Assembly: GCF_016587375.1 (NCBI RefSeq)
Contig: NZ_BNJG01000003.1
Coordinates: 1,116,001 to 1,180,000, forward strand
Direction of reading: 5' to 3'
Length of the DNA stretch: 64,000 bases
DNA from: Ktedonobacter robiniae
GTDB lineage: Bacteria; Chloroflexota; Ktedonobacteria; Ktedonobacterales; Ktedonobacteraceae
Shown here piece after piece: positions 43,485 to 52,140 of the stretch (positions within the stretch are counted from its first letter, which is position 1; every line of letters begins with the position of its first letter). The notes beneath the pieces were generated by a model that was given only the letters and a program-made list of their open reading frames with translations, ran no database searches and was not told where the DNA came from. The translations under genes and the position numbers were made by a program.

Positions 43485-44648
43485 ATGTTTTGTCCCCAAT
43501 GTGGCAAAGGAACGCTACCAGATGGATTATTCTGCAATTATTGTGGAACGCGATTACCCACACCAGGGAGTACCTCGAAAGAGGATGTAGAGGATGATAA
43601 GACTGTACGCGTCAATACCCAACCTGGTGCCAGCGAAGCTGAAAACAAGGTTTCCAGCCAATCAGCACAGGCAACCACCATCCAGGCTCAGTCTCCTGTT
43701 GAGGATGCGCCTGCAATCAACGCAACTGGGCCGATCAGTACACCTTCTCCACAGGTTACGCCTGCCTCATCCCAGCCTTTGACAAGCGGCACCTATCCCT
43801 TCCATCCATCCGTGCCAACAATGCCGGGCGGGTTTTCGGGTGCCTATCCTCCTGTACCCCAGGCTCAACCTGCGTTCCCTCCACAGGCGACTTCGGGCGC
43901 CCACTATGCTCAGTCCTCCTATTCAGCCCAGCCTGGAGCGCCAGCTCAGCCCCGACAGCCCATGATTATCGTGCTGCCAGAGCGACCTAACTGGGCACAA
44001 AAGTTTAATATTCGTCTCTTCCAGCCCTACCTAGCGAGCAACGCCATTTTCGGTATCATCCTGGGCGCGCTAGTCTCGACTCTGCTTGGCATGCTCTGTT
44101 TTTTTTGCATTATCAGCCTGTTAAGCAATGCTGTACCGGAAAACATTTCCCGGCAGTACTATAATGCGTCTGGCAACACTCAAAAATCAAATGGTGGAGA
44201 GTTTACTGCTGGCAATCTGCTCCAGTTTCTACCACTACAGAGTCCTTTCCGCGATACCGCTGAATTATTCTTGATCTCCCAAAACGCGCAGACGACTCTG
44301 CAAGATACCTTTCCTGGGGGTTCGAACGGGACGGTTACGACCTACACTGAGACGATGACCTCGCCCTTCCATGGCCTCCTGCTACTCCAGGCTCTACTAC
44401 TGGTATTGGGGGGTATATCGCGGCCAGCACAGACTTCCGCAATAGACGTGGCGCTTCCCTGGTACGAGGCATGGCCATTGCTATTCCTTATACCGTCCTG
44501 CTCTTCCTGCTCGCAACCCAGGTCAACGGAAACATTCCATTGGCGACCAGTACTTCTGCGACACAACAGAGTACTTCCACGTTCTCCGTCGATAGTACGA
44601 CTCTGCTCCTATATGGTCTACTGTGGGGCGCAGTCTTTGGCTTTGTAG
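43485..44648 (+). CDS. Zinc-ribbon multi-pass membrane protein, N-terminal part (frame-disrupted)
   Basis: The protein opens with a double zinc-ribbon (MFCPQCGKGTLPDGLFCNYC), then a ~130-residue Pro/Gln/Ser-rich linker and a first membrane helix (AIFGIILGALVSTLLGMLCF). At about residue 309, in LLLVLGG, the frame shifts: the rest of this frame is Ser/Arg-rich and not membrane-like, whereas the adjoining frame (44471-45832) continues the hydrophobic helices. The break is a run of six G at 44408-44413, where seven would join GG to YIAASTDFRNRRG. The intact protein would be ~780 residues. Its function is unknown; such proteins are common in Ktedonobacteria-like genomes. Confidence 0.7.
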   Translation: MFCPQCGKGTLPDGLFCNYCGTRLPTPGSTSKEDVEDDKTVRVNTQPGASEAENKVSSQSAQATTIQAQSPVEDAPAINATGPISTPSPQVTPASSQPLTSGTYPFHPSVPTMPGGFSGAYPPVPQAQPAFPPQATSGAHYAQSSYSAQPGAPAQPRQPMIIVLPERPNWAQKFNIRLFQPYLASNAIFGIILGALVSTLLGMLCFFCIISLLSNAVPENISRQYYNASGNTQKSNGGEFTAGNLLQFLPLQSPFRDTAELFLISQNAQTTLQDTFPGGSNGTVTTYTETMTSPFHGLLLLQALLLVLGGISRPAQTSAIDVALPWYEAWPLLFLIPSCSSCSQPRSTETFHWRPVLLRHNRVLPRSPSIVRLCSYMVYCGAQSLAL

Positions 44649-45832
44649 GCGCTACAATCAAGCTGGGGCAGGGACAGATGCGCCATCACCTGCATAGCTA
44701 TCTGTATACTCAGAAACATCCCCAGCTAACTGGTATCATCACCGGCGGCCTGAGCGCGCTCCTGCTAGGGCTCTCCCTGGCTTTGATCTTTGGCTATAGC
44801 TTGTATTCACAGATCAATCATTATGCCCTCAATAGCTCCATCCCCGACGTAATTCTGAATCCAAACACACCTACAGATCCAAATACTGGGCCACTCCAGG
44901 CCGTGGCAATTTTTGTGCAGGGACTGGCAAGAGCCGTTGGCCTTCTCGCCTATGCCTGTGGTATTCCTCTTGTTGTTCAGCACGCTAAGGGACAAGATAG
45001 CTACTTTAATGCAGAGCCAGGTTCCTACCAGGTATGGAAACAGCTTGGCATGGGAGTTCTGGCACATCCGTGGGTCTTCGTGCTGCTGCTGGTACCTATC
45101 GTGGCACTCTTCCTGGGCGGGCGAGTAAGTGTGGCTATCTCACGCGTGCGTGGTGTCGGACCCGGCGCTATCCAGGGCGCACTTATTGCGCTCCCCTTTA
45201 CCGCCTTGCTGCTGCTCTTTACTGCGATTAATACCAATAGCATAACCCAGTTCTCTACAGCCAATATAGCCAGTACGGGCACCATCTCTATTGGGACACA
45301 AGCAGGAGATGTGTTGCTCTGGGGCCTGGTAAGCGGGGTACTCTTGGGAACACTCGGTGGAGCCTACCAGAATAGCAGCTTACGCTCGGTCATAAGTAGG
45401 GTGCTTGGCCTCCTGGTTAAACCGGTCACGCTCCTCTTTACCCCACTCTATATCTTCTTCGATCTGCTCCTGGGGCGTCCTCGACAGATGAAGCGGAGTA
45501 GCGCCTATGTACTGCTCTATACAGCACTGATTGTGGCAATTGTGCTGGGTATTCTCTCTCTCTTCGTTGGATTGATGCTGGTCCAACAGGCCCAGGTGCT
45601 TACCCGCGAGCAGAGCGAGAATTTCCGCAATGCTATGGCGCTCTTGTTGATCGCTCTGCCTGGTATCTTGCTTGTTAGTTCGGCAGCAACGGCCCTGGCT
45701 CACGACCCGCTATTGCCCTACTTTGCATCACTTCAGGGGCAAACTGGAGCGCAACCTCAACCTCCGACGTCGCCGCCAGCTGAAGCATCACAGCCGCTTA
45801 CAGAATCAAATATTCAGGGAGGGAACGCATAA
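44471..45832 (+). CDS. Zinc-ribbon multi-pass membrane protein, C-terminal part in shifted frame
   Basis: This frame carries at least eight hydrophobic helices (for example IPYTVLLFLLATQV, LLWGAVFGFVGATI, GITGGLS-type glycine-rich helices, AYVLLYTALIVAIVLGILSL). It is open upstream of the ATG at 44471 as far as the G tract, with YIAASTDFRNRRGASLVRG preceding, so it belongs to the gene starting at 43485. The C-terminus is a Pro/Gln-rich cytoplasmic or surface tail. Its stop overlaps the next start (TAATG), coupling it to the PKD-domain gene. Confidence 0.68.
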   Translation: MAIAIPYTVLLFLLATQVNGNIPLATSTSATQQSTSTFSVDSTTLLLYGLLWGAVFGFVGATIKLGQGQMRHHLHSYLYTQKHPQLTGIITGGLSALLLGLSLALIFGYSLYSQINHYALNSSIPDVILNPNTPTDPNTGPLQAVAIFVQGLARAVGLLAYACGIPLVVQHAKGQDSYFNAEPGSYQVWKQLGMGVLAHPWVFVLLLVPIVALFLGGRVSVAISRVRGVGPGAIQGALIALPFTALLLLFTAINTNSITQFSTANIASTGTISIGTQAGDVLLWGLVSGVLLGTLGGAYQNSSLRSVISRVLGLLVKPVTLLFTPLYIFFDLLLGRPRQMKRSSAYVLLYTALIVAIVLGILSLFVGLMLVQQAQVLTREQSENFRNAMALLLIALPGILLVSSAATALAHDPLLPYFASLQGQTGAQPQPPTSPPAEASQPLTESNIQGGNA

Positions 45833-46599
45833 TGCAGCCCGGTACCACCATCCCTACATTTACACCCACAAATTCAAGCTTTTATCCACTGCCAGCGGGA
45901 TTGAGCACACGACGACGCATTGCGCTGGTACTCACCATCCTGGTGATCATTGTGATCCTGGCTGCCGGCTTGATCTGGCTCTCCTGGTCAGGCCAGCAAG
46001 GATTGGAACTGGGATATCCCCAGCCAGTCGTGCACATCAATCAATTGACGGCACAAACCTACCATACGCAAGACGAAATCCAATTTAGTGCCCAGAGTAC
46101 CGGACGCGATTTGAAATACACCTGGGCCTTCGACGATACGCCCTCTGCGAACACCAGCGATACCTCAAACACCAGTAGCAGTGGAACAAATGTCGTAAAT
46201 AAAGAGGGCCAGCACGTCAACTTTGTCTTTACAAGCGTAGGCTCACACAACGTCACAGTGACCGTGACCGATCCGCTAGGACATACGAGCCAGGATAAAA
46301 TGTCTGTCACTACCTATCCACCCAAACCGGTCGTTACCTTTACGACAGATAACACCTTTTACACGTATGTTTACTTCCGCGTTGATACCTCAAATATTGA
46401 TGAGAGTACATCAATTGCTAGTTGCACCTGGGACTTTGGCGATGGCACCGTCGAGGACGATACTAGCTCTTATAACTGTACTTCAAATTCACACAGTTAT
46501 AGCAAAGGCGGAACCTATACAGTAAAACTCGTGGTCACCGATACTTTCGGCCAGAAAAGCGACCCGGCCACGCAGACTATCCAGGTTCAGGATTCTTAA
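45832..46599 (+). CDS. Membrane-anchored PKD-domain protein
   Basis: A 255-residue protein with a short cytoplasmic N-terminus, one membrane helix (IALVLTILVIIVILAAGLIW, residues ~30-50) and two extracellular PKD domains. The first contains LKYTWAFDDTP and HNVTVTVTDPLG; the second contains CTWDFGDGTVEDD and YTVKLVVTDTFG, the hallmark WDFGDG...V.L.VTD pattern. PKD domains mediate surface protein or carbohydrate contacts. It overlaps the zinc-ribbon gene by one base and probably acts with it at the cell envelope. Confidence 0.82.
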   Translation: MQPGTTIPTFTPTNSSFYPLPAGLSTRRRIALVLTILVIIVILAAGLIWLSWSGQQGLELGYPQPVVHINQLTAQTYHTQDEIQFSAQSTGRDLKYTWAFDDTPSANTSDTSNTSSSGTNVVNKEGQHVNFVFTSVGSHNVTVTVTDPLGHTSQDKMSVTTYPPKPVVTFTTDNTFYTYVYFRVDTSNIDESTSIASCTWDFGDGTVEDDTSSYNCTSNSHSYSKGGTYTVKLVVTDTFGQKSDPATQTIQVQDS

Positions 46600-46634
46600 C
46601 GCCCTTTTACACAAACCTGATAATGAAGCATCCA

Positions 46635-46715
46635 AGAAAGAGGTGTATGCATGGGAAATTGGGCAATGCCCAATTTCCCATGCATACACCTCTTTCTCCC
46701 TGCACGCCGTAGGCG
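46635..46715. repeat. Composite palindrome: 63-bp perfect palindrome plus mini-hairpin
   Basis: 46635-46697 is a perfect odd-length palindrome (31-bp arms around one central base). A 13-nt mini-hairpin reading GCGCCTACGGCGT on the minus strand follows at about 46704-46716. It lies just after the PKD gene stop and could fold in both strands as a terminator. Confidence 0.85.
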
Positions 46716-46824
46716 CGAAAAATTAGATATCCACGCTTGCTTTATCCATTCACACATACTAAAATAGATTTATACACCTCTTCTATGGTCTTCCTGCTCA
46801 GTTGCCACACAAGGAGGCGCGGAT

Positions 46825-47262
46825 ATGCCCTGGACAGTCAATCGCTACTTCACCCTGGCTATCGCGATTATATTCCTCATCGTAGGCACCACTGGTATTG
46901 CGTACTCCGCAGATATGCAAACAGGACACATGCTCATCTTCGATGTCGATGTTGTACACAATATGATGCACTTCCTGACCGGAGTGGTAGCTATGGTCGT
47001 GGCTATTATGGGTCCCATATGGTCTAGGACCTTTAACCGTACGATAGGCGTGATCTATCTCCTGGTAGGGCTTCTCGGCCTGGCCTATCCCGTTCTCTAC
47101 TTCGATGGTCGCCTGCTGGGCATTATGCATGCCAATCTGGAGGATCATATCCTCCATCTCTTACTCGGCGTTATCGCCCTGGCCATTGGCTTTGCCACCG
47201 AACGCCTACCTGGCGTGGCATCATCCACAGTCTCAGAAGCCTCGGTACAGGACGCTAGCTGA
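46825..47262 (+). CDS. DUF4383 membrane protein
   Basis: A 145-residue protein with four hydrophobic helices (FTLAIAIIFLIVGTTGIAYS, MHFLTGVVAMVVAIMG, TIGVIYLLVGLLGLAYPVL, HLLLGVIALAIGFA). The pattern and the H-x3-HFLTG and DHILHLLLG motifs fit DUF4383, a small integral membrane family of unknown function common in Actinobacteria and Chloroflexi. It has a GGAGGC-like ribosome site about 10 bp upstream. It is monocistronic between two long palindromes. Confidence 0.8.
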   Translation: MPWTVNRYFTLAIAIIFLIVGTTGIAYSADMQTGHMLIFDVDVVHNMMHFLTGVVAMVVAIMGPIWSRTFNRTIGVIYLLVGLLGLAYPVLYFDGRLLGIMHANLEDHILHLLLGVIALAIGFATERLPGVASSTVSEASVQDAS

Positions 47263-47293
47263 CGCCATATGCAATTTGCTGGCATGCCTTCTC

Positions 47294-47381
47294 GCGCCTG
47301 CGGCGCTCGTCTAAGGTAGAGGGTATGCTGCGGGTTGACAGCCGTAGGCTGTCAACCCGCAGCATACCCTCTACCTTAGAC
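47294..47381. repeat. Composite palindrome between convergent genes
   Basis: Mini-hairpin GCGCCTGCGGCGC (47294-47306) is followed after two bases by a perfect palindrome, 47309-47381, with 35-bp arms around GTA. The right arm contains the stop codon of the minus-strand isomerase gene, so it probably acts as a two-way terminator. Confidence 0.87.
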
Positions 47382-48230
47382 ACATTGCTTGTAGCGCTCG
47401 CTCATCAAGTGTAGGACCTCCATGCCTGGTAGCTCCCAGAGCGCTTGATTGAAGATCTCCACTTCAATGGGACCGCTATAGCCTGCGGTCTCCACCAGGC
47501 GCCGCAGGCGGCGCAGGTCGATGACGCCATCGCCCATCATGCCCCGACCATTCAACATATCGGGCGTGGGTACAAGCCAATCACAGACATGGAAGCCCAG
47601 GATATGCCCGCCCGCTGCGGCAACCTGTTCTTCCAGTTCGGGGTCCCACCATACATGATAGGCATCAATGATGACGCCGATGCCTGGATGAGCCAGGCGC
47701 TGCACAAGCCGATTTGCCTCGCCCAGGCTGACGATCACTGAGCGGTCGCCCACGTACATGGGATGTAGTGGCTCAATACCTAGCTTTACGCCGTGCTCTT
47801 GTGCATATGGCAGTAAGATGCTTATCGACTCTTCGACATAGGCACGCGCCGCGGGCAGATCCCGATCCGCGGCGGGGCCGCATACCAACACCAGCGTCTC
47901 TGTCCCCAGGGTTGCCGCCTCTTCTATGGCGCGCCGATTATCGTCGAGGCGCTCCTGGCGCTCCCGCGCGCTCGCGGCACAAAACCAGCCCCCACGGCAG
48001 AGACTGGATACCTTGAGACCCGCATCACGTACAAGGCGCGCGCTCTCCTGTAGCCCCGTCTCAGCCACCTTGTCGCGCCAGAGACCAATCGAGGGGATAC
48101 CAGCGCAGACGCAGCCCTCAACGGCCTCGCGTACGCTCCAGGGCTTAGTGGTCATCTGATTCAGGCTCAAGCGCGAGAGATCCGAGAGATCTGAGGGATC
48201 TGAGAGATTTGTAAATATGTCGTCGTGCAT
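47376..48230 (-). CDS. Sugar phosphate isomerase/epimerase (xylose isomerase-like TIM barrel)
   Basis: A 284-residue AP endonuclease 2/xylose isomerase-like barrel: GIPSIGLWRDKVAETGL, LVLVCGPAADRDL, VKLGIEPLHPMY with the metal-ligand Glu, IGVIIDAYHVWWDPE with the metal Asp/His, GHILGFHVCDW and PIEVEIFN. The family isomerises sugars or sugar acids. The N-terminus carries a run of SD/SDL repeats from a 9-bp microsatellite; a strong GAGGAAGAA ribosome site supports ATG 48230. It is the last gene of a three-gene operon with DUF993 and Gfo/Idh proteins. Confidence 0.87.
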   Translation of the reverse strand: MHDDIFTNLSDPSDLSDLSRLSLNQMTTKPWSVREAVEGCVCAGIPSIGLWRDKVAETGLQESARLVRDAGLKVSSLCRGGWFCAASARERQERLDDNRRAIEEAATLGTETLVLVCGPAADRDLPAARAYVEESISILLPYAQEHGVKLGIEPLHPMYVGDRSVIVSLGEANRLVQRLAHPGIGVIIDAYHVWWDPELEEQVAAAGGHILGFHVCDWLVPTPDMLNGRGMMGDGVIDLRRLRRLVETAGYSGPIEVEIFNQALWELPGMEVLHLMSERYKQCV

Positions 48231-48242
48231 GCTTCTTCCTCT

Positions 48243-49406
48243 CTAGGCCATGCCAGCCACAGCCAGCACACGCCGCATGCGTTCACAGGCCATAGCAGGA
48301 TCTATAAGTAGGCCTGCCTTATCCGCCAGGATAAACAGGTCGGCCAGATGCACAAGCGAGCGCGCGCTCTCCAGGCCTACAACCAGGCGAAAATGCTCCT
48401 GGTGCCCATTCAGGTACGCCATAAAAACGACGCCGGTTTTGTAGTAGTAGGTAGGAGCCTGGAAGATATGACGCGAGAGTGGCACCGTGGGTGCCAGGAT
48501 GGCTTCATAGCGCTCCCATTCCTGGGCGTCTAATGCTTGAAAAGCGGCGGCGGCAGCGGGCGCAATGGCATCAAAGATCCCCAGCAGAGCGTGACTATAG
48601 CCCTGTTCATCTCCACGAATGAGGCGGGCAAAGTTGAAGTCGTCGCCGGTATACATGCGCACTCCCTCTGGCAGGCGACGCCGCATCTCGACTTCGCGTT
48701 CAGCATTTAAGAGAGAGATCTTGATGCCATCAATCTTGCTAGCGTGGCGCTGAATGAGGTTGAGGCAGACTTCCATAGCCGCGCCATGCTCAGCATACCC
48801 CCAGTAGGAGGCAAGAGCGGGATCAAACATCTCGCCAAGCCAGTGCAGAATAACGGGTTGGCTTACCTGCGAGAGAATGGTGTCGTAGACGTAGACGTAA
48901 TCCTCTGGCGCACGCGCACAGGCGGCAAGGGCGCGACTCGCCATCAAGATGATGCGCCCACCCTGCCCTTCGATAAAGGCGCACTGCTCCTGATAGGCCT
49001 CTATGACATCGGCGAGGGTCAGGCCTGGCCTGGACAGTAGGTGATCTGTACCTGCGCCACAGGCGATCTCGCCTCCACAGGACCGTGCCTCAGTCAGCGA
49101 ACGGCGTATCAATTCCTGGGATACCGTCCAATCCAGGCCCATGCCGCGCTGCGCCGTATCCATGGCTTCCGCGACTGAGAAGCCCAGGCCCCAGAGATAG
49201 CGGCGATAGGCCAGGGTCGCATCCCAATCCAATGTCGCCCCCGCGCCAGGAGTATTATCGGCGAAGGGGTCGGCAACCACGTGCACAGCGGCGTAGGCCT
49301 TGCGCTGGCGTGCTGGCGCGCTTGTCAGGGAATATGGTGAGACCTCTGAAAGGGTGTATGTTTCCAGCGTATGGTTAACGCGTGGCAGATGTATCTGATA
49401 GGTCAT
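48243..49406 (-). CDS. DUF993 protein (aldolase-like TIM barrel)
   Basis: About 387 residues from ATG 49406, which has GGAGGG eight bases upstream. The sequence follows the DUF993 family: YAAVHVVADPFADN, LDWDATLAYRRYLWGLGF, ACGAGTDHL, LHWLGEMFDPALASYWG, DGIKISLLNAEREVE, and MYTGDDFNFARLI. The internal Lys in KISLL matches the Schiff-base position of dihydrodipicolinate synthase-like aldolases (inference). Genes of this family accompany Gfo/Idh oxidoreductases and TIM-barrel isomerases in sugar or cyclitol catabolism. It lies between those two genes here. Confidence 0.82.
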   Translation of the reverse strand: MTYQIHLPRVNHTLETYTLSEVSPYSLTSAPARQRKAYAAVHVVADPFADNTPGAGATLDWDATLAYRRYLWGLGFSVAEAMDTAQRGMGLDWTVSQELIRRSLTEARSCGGEIACGAGTDHLLSRPGLTLADVIEAYQEQCAFIEGQGGRIILMASRALAACARAPEDYVYVYDTILSQVSQPVILHWLGEMFDPALASYWGYAEHGAAMEVCLNLIQRHASKIDGIKISLLNAEREVEMRRRLPEGVRMYTGDDFNFARLIRGDEQGYSHALLGIFDAIAPAAAAAFQALDAQEWERYEAILAPTVPLSRHIFQAPTYYYKTGVVFMAYLNGHQEHFRLVVGLESARSLVHLADLFILADKAGLLIDPAMACERMRRVLAVAGMA

Positions 49407-49424
49407 GTGTGCTTCCCTCCTCAC

Positions 49425-50585
49425 CTAACTCAGTTCAGCAGTCAGGTCGGGAACGTCTACCCAGCGTCTCTCCTGCCAGGAGCGTAGCCCCAATTCGGCT
49501 ACCTGCACGCCTCGAGCACCTGCCAGCAAATCCCATGGGAAGGGGGTATCACAGGCGACATGCTTGAGAAACATCTCCCACTGGACCTTGAAGGCATTCT
49601 CAAATATGGCATTATCTGGCACGTCCTGCCAGTTGGCATAGAAATCAATGGGGTTTGGAATGTCGGGGTTCCAGACCGCCTTTGGCGTGTTCACGCGGCT
49701 CTGCACCTTGCACTCACGCAAGCCAGCTACCGCGCTGCCATGGGTGCCATCAACCTGGATCGAAAGCAGTTCATCGCGATACACACGGACGCACCAGGAT
49801 GAGTTAAAGTGAGCTATAATACCGCCCGCTAGCTCAAATGTGGCATAAGCGGCATCGTCAGCGGTGCTGGCATAGGGCTGGCCCTGCTCATCGACGCGCT
49901 CAGGAATATGTGTAGCTCCCAGGCAAGAGAGGGCCTGAACCTCACCAAAGAGGTTCGCCAGGACATAGCGCCAGTGACAGAGCATGTCTACAATGATGCC
50001 ACCTCCATCCTCCTGGCGATAGTTCCAGGATGGTCGCTGCCCGGGCTGCCAATCGCCCTCAAAGACCCAGTAGCCAAACTCGCCGCGCACCGAGAGGATA
50101 CGCCCAAAGAAACCACTATCGATCACACGTTTGAGCTTTAAGAGGCCCGGCAAAAAGAGCTTATCCTGCACCACGCCATGTTTGATCCCCGCCTGGCGCG
50201 CCTGGACTGCCAGCGCGAGGGCTTCGCGCGTATCGGTCGCGGTCGGTTTCTCGCAGTAGATATGTTTCCCGGCGCGAATGGCGGCACTGACGCTCTCATA
50301 ACGCTGCTTCGTCGTCTGGGCATCAAAGTAAATCTCGTCTTCCTGGTTGCGCAAACAGCTCTCCAGATCGGTGCTCCAGCGCGTGATACCATACGCTCGC
50401 GCCAGGGCCTCTATCTTTTGGGCATTGCGCCCAACCAGAATAGGATCGGGCATTAATACATCGCCATCAGGCAGCTTAACGCCCCCCTGCTCACGAATGG
50501 CGATAATCGAGCGGATCAAGTGCTGATTCATGCCCATGCGCCCGGTAACGCCATTCATAATGATGCCAATTCTACGCGTTGCCAT
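49425..50585 (-). CDS. Gfo/Idh/MocA family oxidoreductase
   Basis: A 386-residue NAD(P)-dependent sugar dehydrogenase-like protein. The N-terminal Rossmann part has IGIIMNGVTGRMG and a canonical AGKHIYCEKPTATDTREA motif (EKP), with catalytic-type residues in DGGGIIVDMLCHWRYV. It oxidises a sugar, sugar acid or inositol; the substrate is unknown. It is the first gene of a minus-strand operon whose promoter holds a LacI-type operator. Confidence 0.87.
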   Translation of the reverse strand: MATRRIGIIMNGVTGRMGMNQHLIRSIIAIREQGGVKLPDGDVLMPDPILVGRNAQKIEALARAYGITRWSTDLESCLRNQEDEIYFDAQTTKQRYESVSAAIRAGKHIYCEKPTATDTREALALAVQARQAGIKHGVVQDKLFLPGLLKLKRVIDSGFFGRILSVRGEFGYWVFEGDWQPGQRPSWNYRQEDGGGIIVDMLCHWRYVLANLFGEVQALSCLGATHIPERVDEQGQPYASTADDAAYATFELAGGIIAHFNSSWCVRVYRDELLSIQVDGTHGSAVAGLRECKVQSRVNTPKAVWNPDIPNPIDFYANWQDVPDNAIFENAFKVQWEMFLKHVACDTPFPWDLLAGARGVQVAELGLRSWQERRWVDVPDLTAELS

Positions 50586-50724
50586 TGTCCATTCCTTTCG
50601 CGGCTATGCCACACTATCTCGTCATCGAGAAAACGTTATCCTCTCGCACTCATATTCAGAATAAAATAGAAGGGCTTTATAAGCTCCTATCCCCAAGATA
50701 TGACTACTTTCAAATTCACTTTAC

Positions 50725-50738
50725 AGTAAACGTTTACT
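50725..50738. promoter_or_regulatory. LacI-family operator palindrome
   Basis: AGTAAACGTTTACT is a perfect 14-bp palindrome with the central CG typical of LacI/GalR operators. It falls just downstream of the -10 of the minus-strand promoter, about position +1 to +14, ideal for repression of the Gfo/Idh-DUF993-isomerase operon by the divergent LacI gene. Confidence 0.7.
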
Positions 50739-50745
50739 ACCACTA

Positions 50746-50775
50746 ACTATAAACAACCTGGAGTATTTTTGTCAA
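50746..50775 (-). promoter_or_regulatory. Promoter of the sugar operon
   Basis: On the minus strand TTGACA (50775-50770) and TATAGT (50751-50746) are 18 bp apart. The -35 is back-to-back with that of the lacI-side promoter, four bases away, forming TTTGTCAATATCTTGACAAA. Confidence 0.6.
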
Positions 50776-50779
50776 TATC

Positions 50780-50808
50780 TTGACAAAAGTGGGGGACTCA
50801 GGAATACT
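50780..50808 (+). promoter_or_regulatory. Promoter of the LacI regulator gene
   Basis: TTGACA (50780-50785) is followed after 17 bp by AATACT (50803-50808), a fair sigma70 promoter reading toward the regulator start at 50875. It is divergent from, and touches, the operon promoter. Confidence 0.5.
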
Positions 50809-50874
50809 TGCATAGTAATCCATTACTAATACAGCTTGCGTATGTGCGCAATGGGAGAGTAGAGAGTTAGAGCG

Positions 50875-51927
50875 ATGGGGAAACAGTTAGTCTCAATTGT
50901 GGATGTGGCCAGGCGCGCCGGGGTCTCGGTGGCCAGCGCCAGTCGTGTTTTAAGTAACGCCTCCTATCCTGTCAGCGAGGAGACACGCAGCAAGGTGCTA
51001 CAGGCCGCCCAGGAGTTACATTATGCACCCAACTCTCTGGCACGTAGCCTGCGCGCTCAGCGCAGCAACCTGATCGCGGTCCTCGTGGGCGATAACGCCG
51101 ATCCCTATTTCGCTGAGATCACACGCGGCGTCGAAGAGGTGGCGAACGATTGCGGCTATCTCACTATCGTCTGCAATACTGAGCGCAAGGGTGAGCGCGA
51201 GCTACACTATCTCCAAATGCTCCAGGACTACCGCGCCGATGGTGTCGTCTTCGCGGGAAGCGGCCTCAATGAACCTGGCCATACCGAGCGCCTCAATACC
51301 ATAGTGCAAACTATGCGTGAGCGCGGGGCGGCAATAGTAACCCTGGCTCAACATACACTTCAGGTACCCGCTATTCAGGTTGATAACGCTAGCGGAGCGC
51401 GCGCCATGACACGCTATCTATTGGAGCTGGGACACCGGCGAATCGCGTTTATAGGCGGCCCCTCCAACCTGATCGCGGCCAATATGCGTCTACAAGGCTA
51501 CATGGCCGCGCTCATTGAAGCAGGCCTGGATGTTGATCACACGCTTATCCTGGCGGGAAGCTTTGACCGCGAGGGAGGCGAGCAGGCGGTGCGCAACCTG
51601 GAACAGTTGCCTGAGCCTCAGCGTCCCAGCGCGATTTTCGCCGCCAACGACGAGACAGCCTTTGGCGTTCTTCGAGGACTTAACAGCCTCGGCTGGCGCG
51701 TGCCAGAAGACATCTCCGTCTGTGGTTTTGGCGACCTCCCTATGGCCCAGGTGGTTGTTCCCTCCCTCACGACGGTCCATATTGGCCTGCGCGATTTAGG
51801 CCGAAGCGGCATGCGCAAACTCCTGGCCCAGCTTCAACACGATGATACCGCAGACACCGAACTGCTACCCGTACAGGTCGTCCCCCGCGCTACAACCCAG
51901 ACCTATTCACCACCCATCACAGGCTAA
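50875..51927 (+). CDS. LacI family transcriptional regulator
   Basis: A 350-residue regulator with an N-terminal LacI helix-turn-helix (SIVDVARRAGVSVASASRVL, residues 7-26, then the hinge YAPNSLARSLR) and a periplasmic-binding-like sensor domain (IAVLVGDNADPYFAEI, ELGHRRIAFIGGPSN, SAIFAANDETAFGVL, VCGFGDLP). It should bind the palindrome at 50725-50738 and release it on binding a sugar. It is divergent from the sugar operon it probably controls. Confidence 0.92.
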   Translation: MGKQLVSIVDVARRAGVSVASASRVLSNASYPVSEETRSKVLQAAQELHYAPNSLARSLRAQRSNLIAVLVGDNADPYFAEITRGVEEVANDCGYLTIVCNTERKGERELHYLQMLQDYRADGVVFAGSGLNEPGHTERLNTIVQTMRERGAAIVTLAQHTLQVPAIQVDNASGARAMTRYLLELGHRRIAFIGGPSNLIAANMRLQGYMAALIEAGLDVDHTLILAGSFDREGGEQAVRNLEQLPEPQRPSAIFAANDETAFGVLRGLNSLGWRVPEDISVCGFGDLPMAQVVVPSLTTVHIGLRDLGRSGMRKLLAQLQHDDTADTELLPVQVVPRATTQTYSPPITG

Positions 51928-51931
51928 CTGT

Positions 51932-52007
51932 GCACCTGCGGTGCTCAGAAGGTACATATGTGGTATGGAGGGCGTGCGAATGCACGCCCTCCATACCACA
52001 TATGTAC
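51932..52007. repeat. Composite palindrome downstream of the LacI gene
   Basis: Mini-hairpin GCACCTGCGGTGC (51932-51944) lies 4 bp after the LacI stop, followed after seven bases by a perfect palindrome with 26-bp arms (51952-51977 and 51982-52007) around GAAT. Probable terminator and member of the composite palindrome class. Confidence 0.85.
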
Positions 52008-52140
52008 TTATAGGCGAGCTTGTGAGCCGAGAAGGTACAGCTCTTGCATCTGCTCACCCCTGAACATATACTTGTTCTTATGAACTAACAAAATATTCTT
52101 CAGTTTGAATAACGGGCTTCAAAAGGAGCGAGCACTAGCT

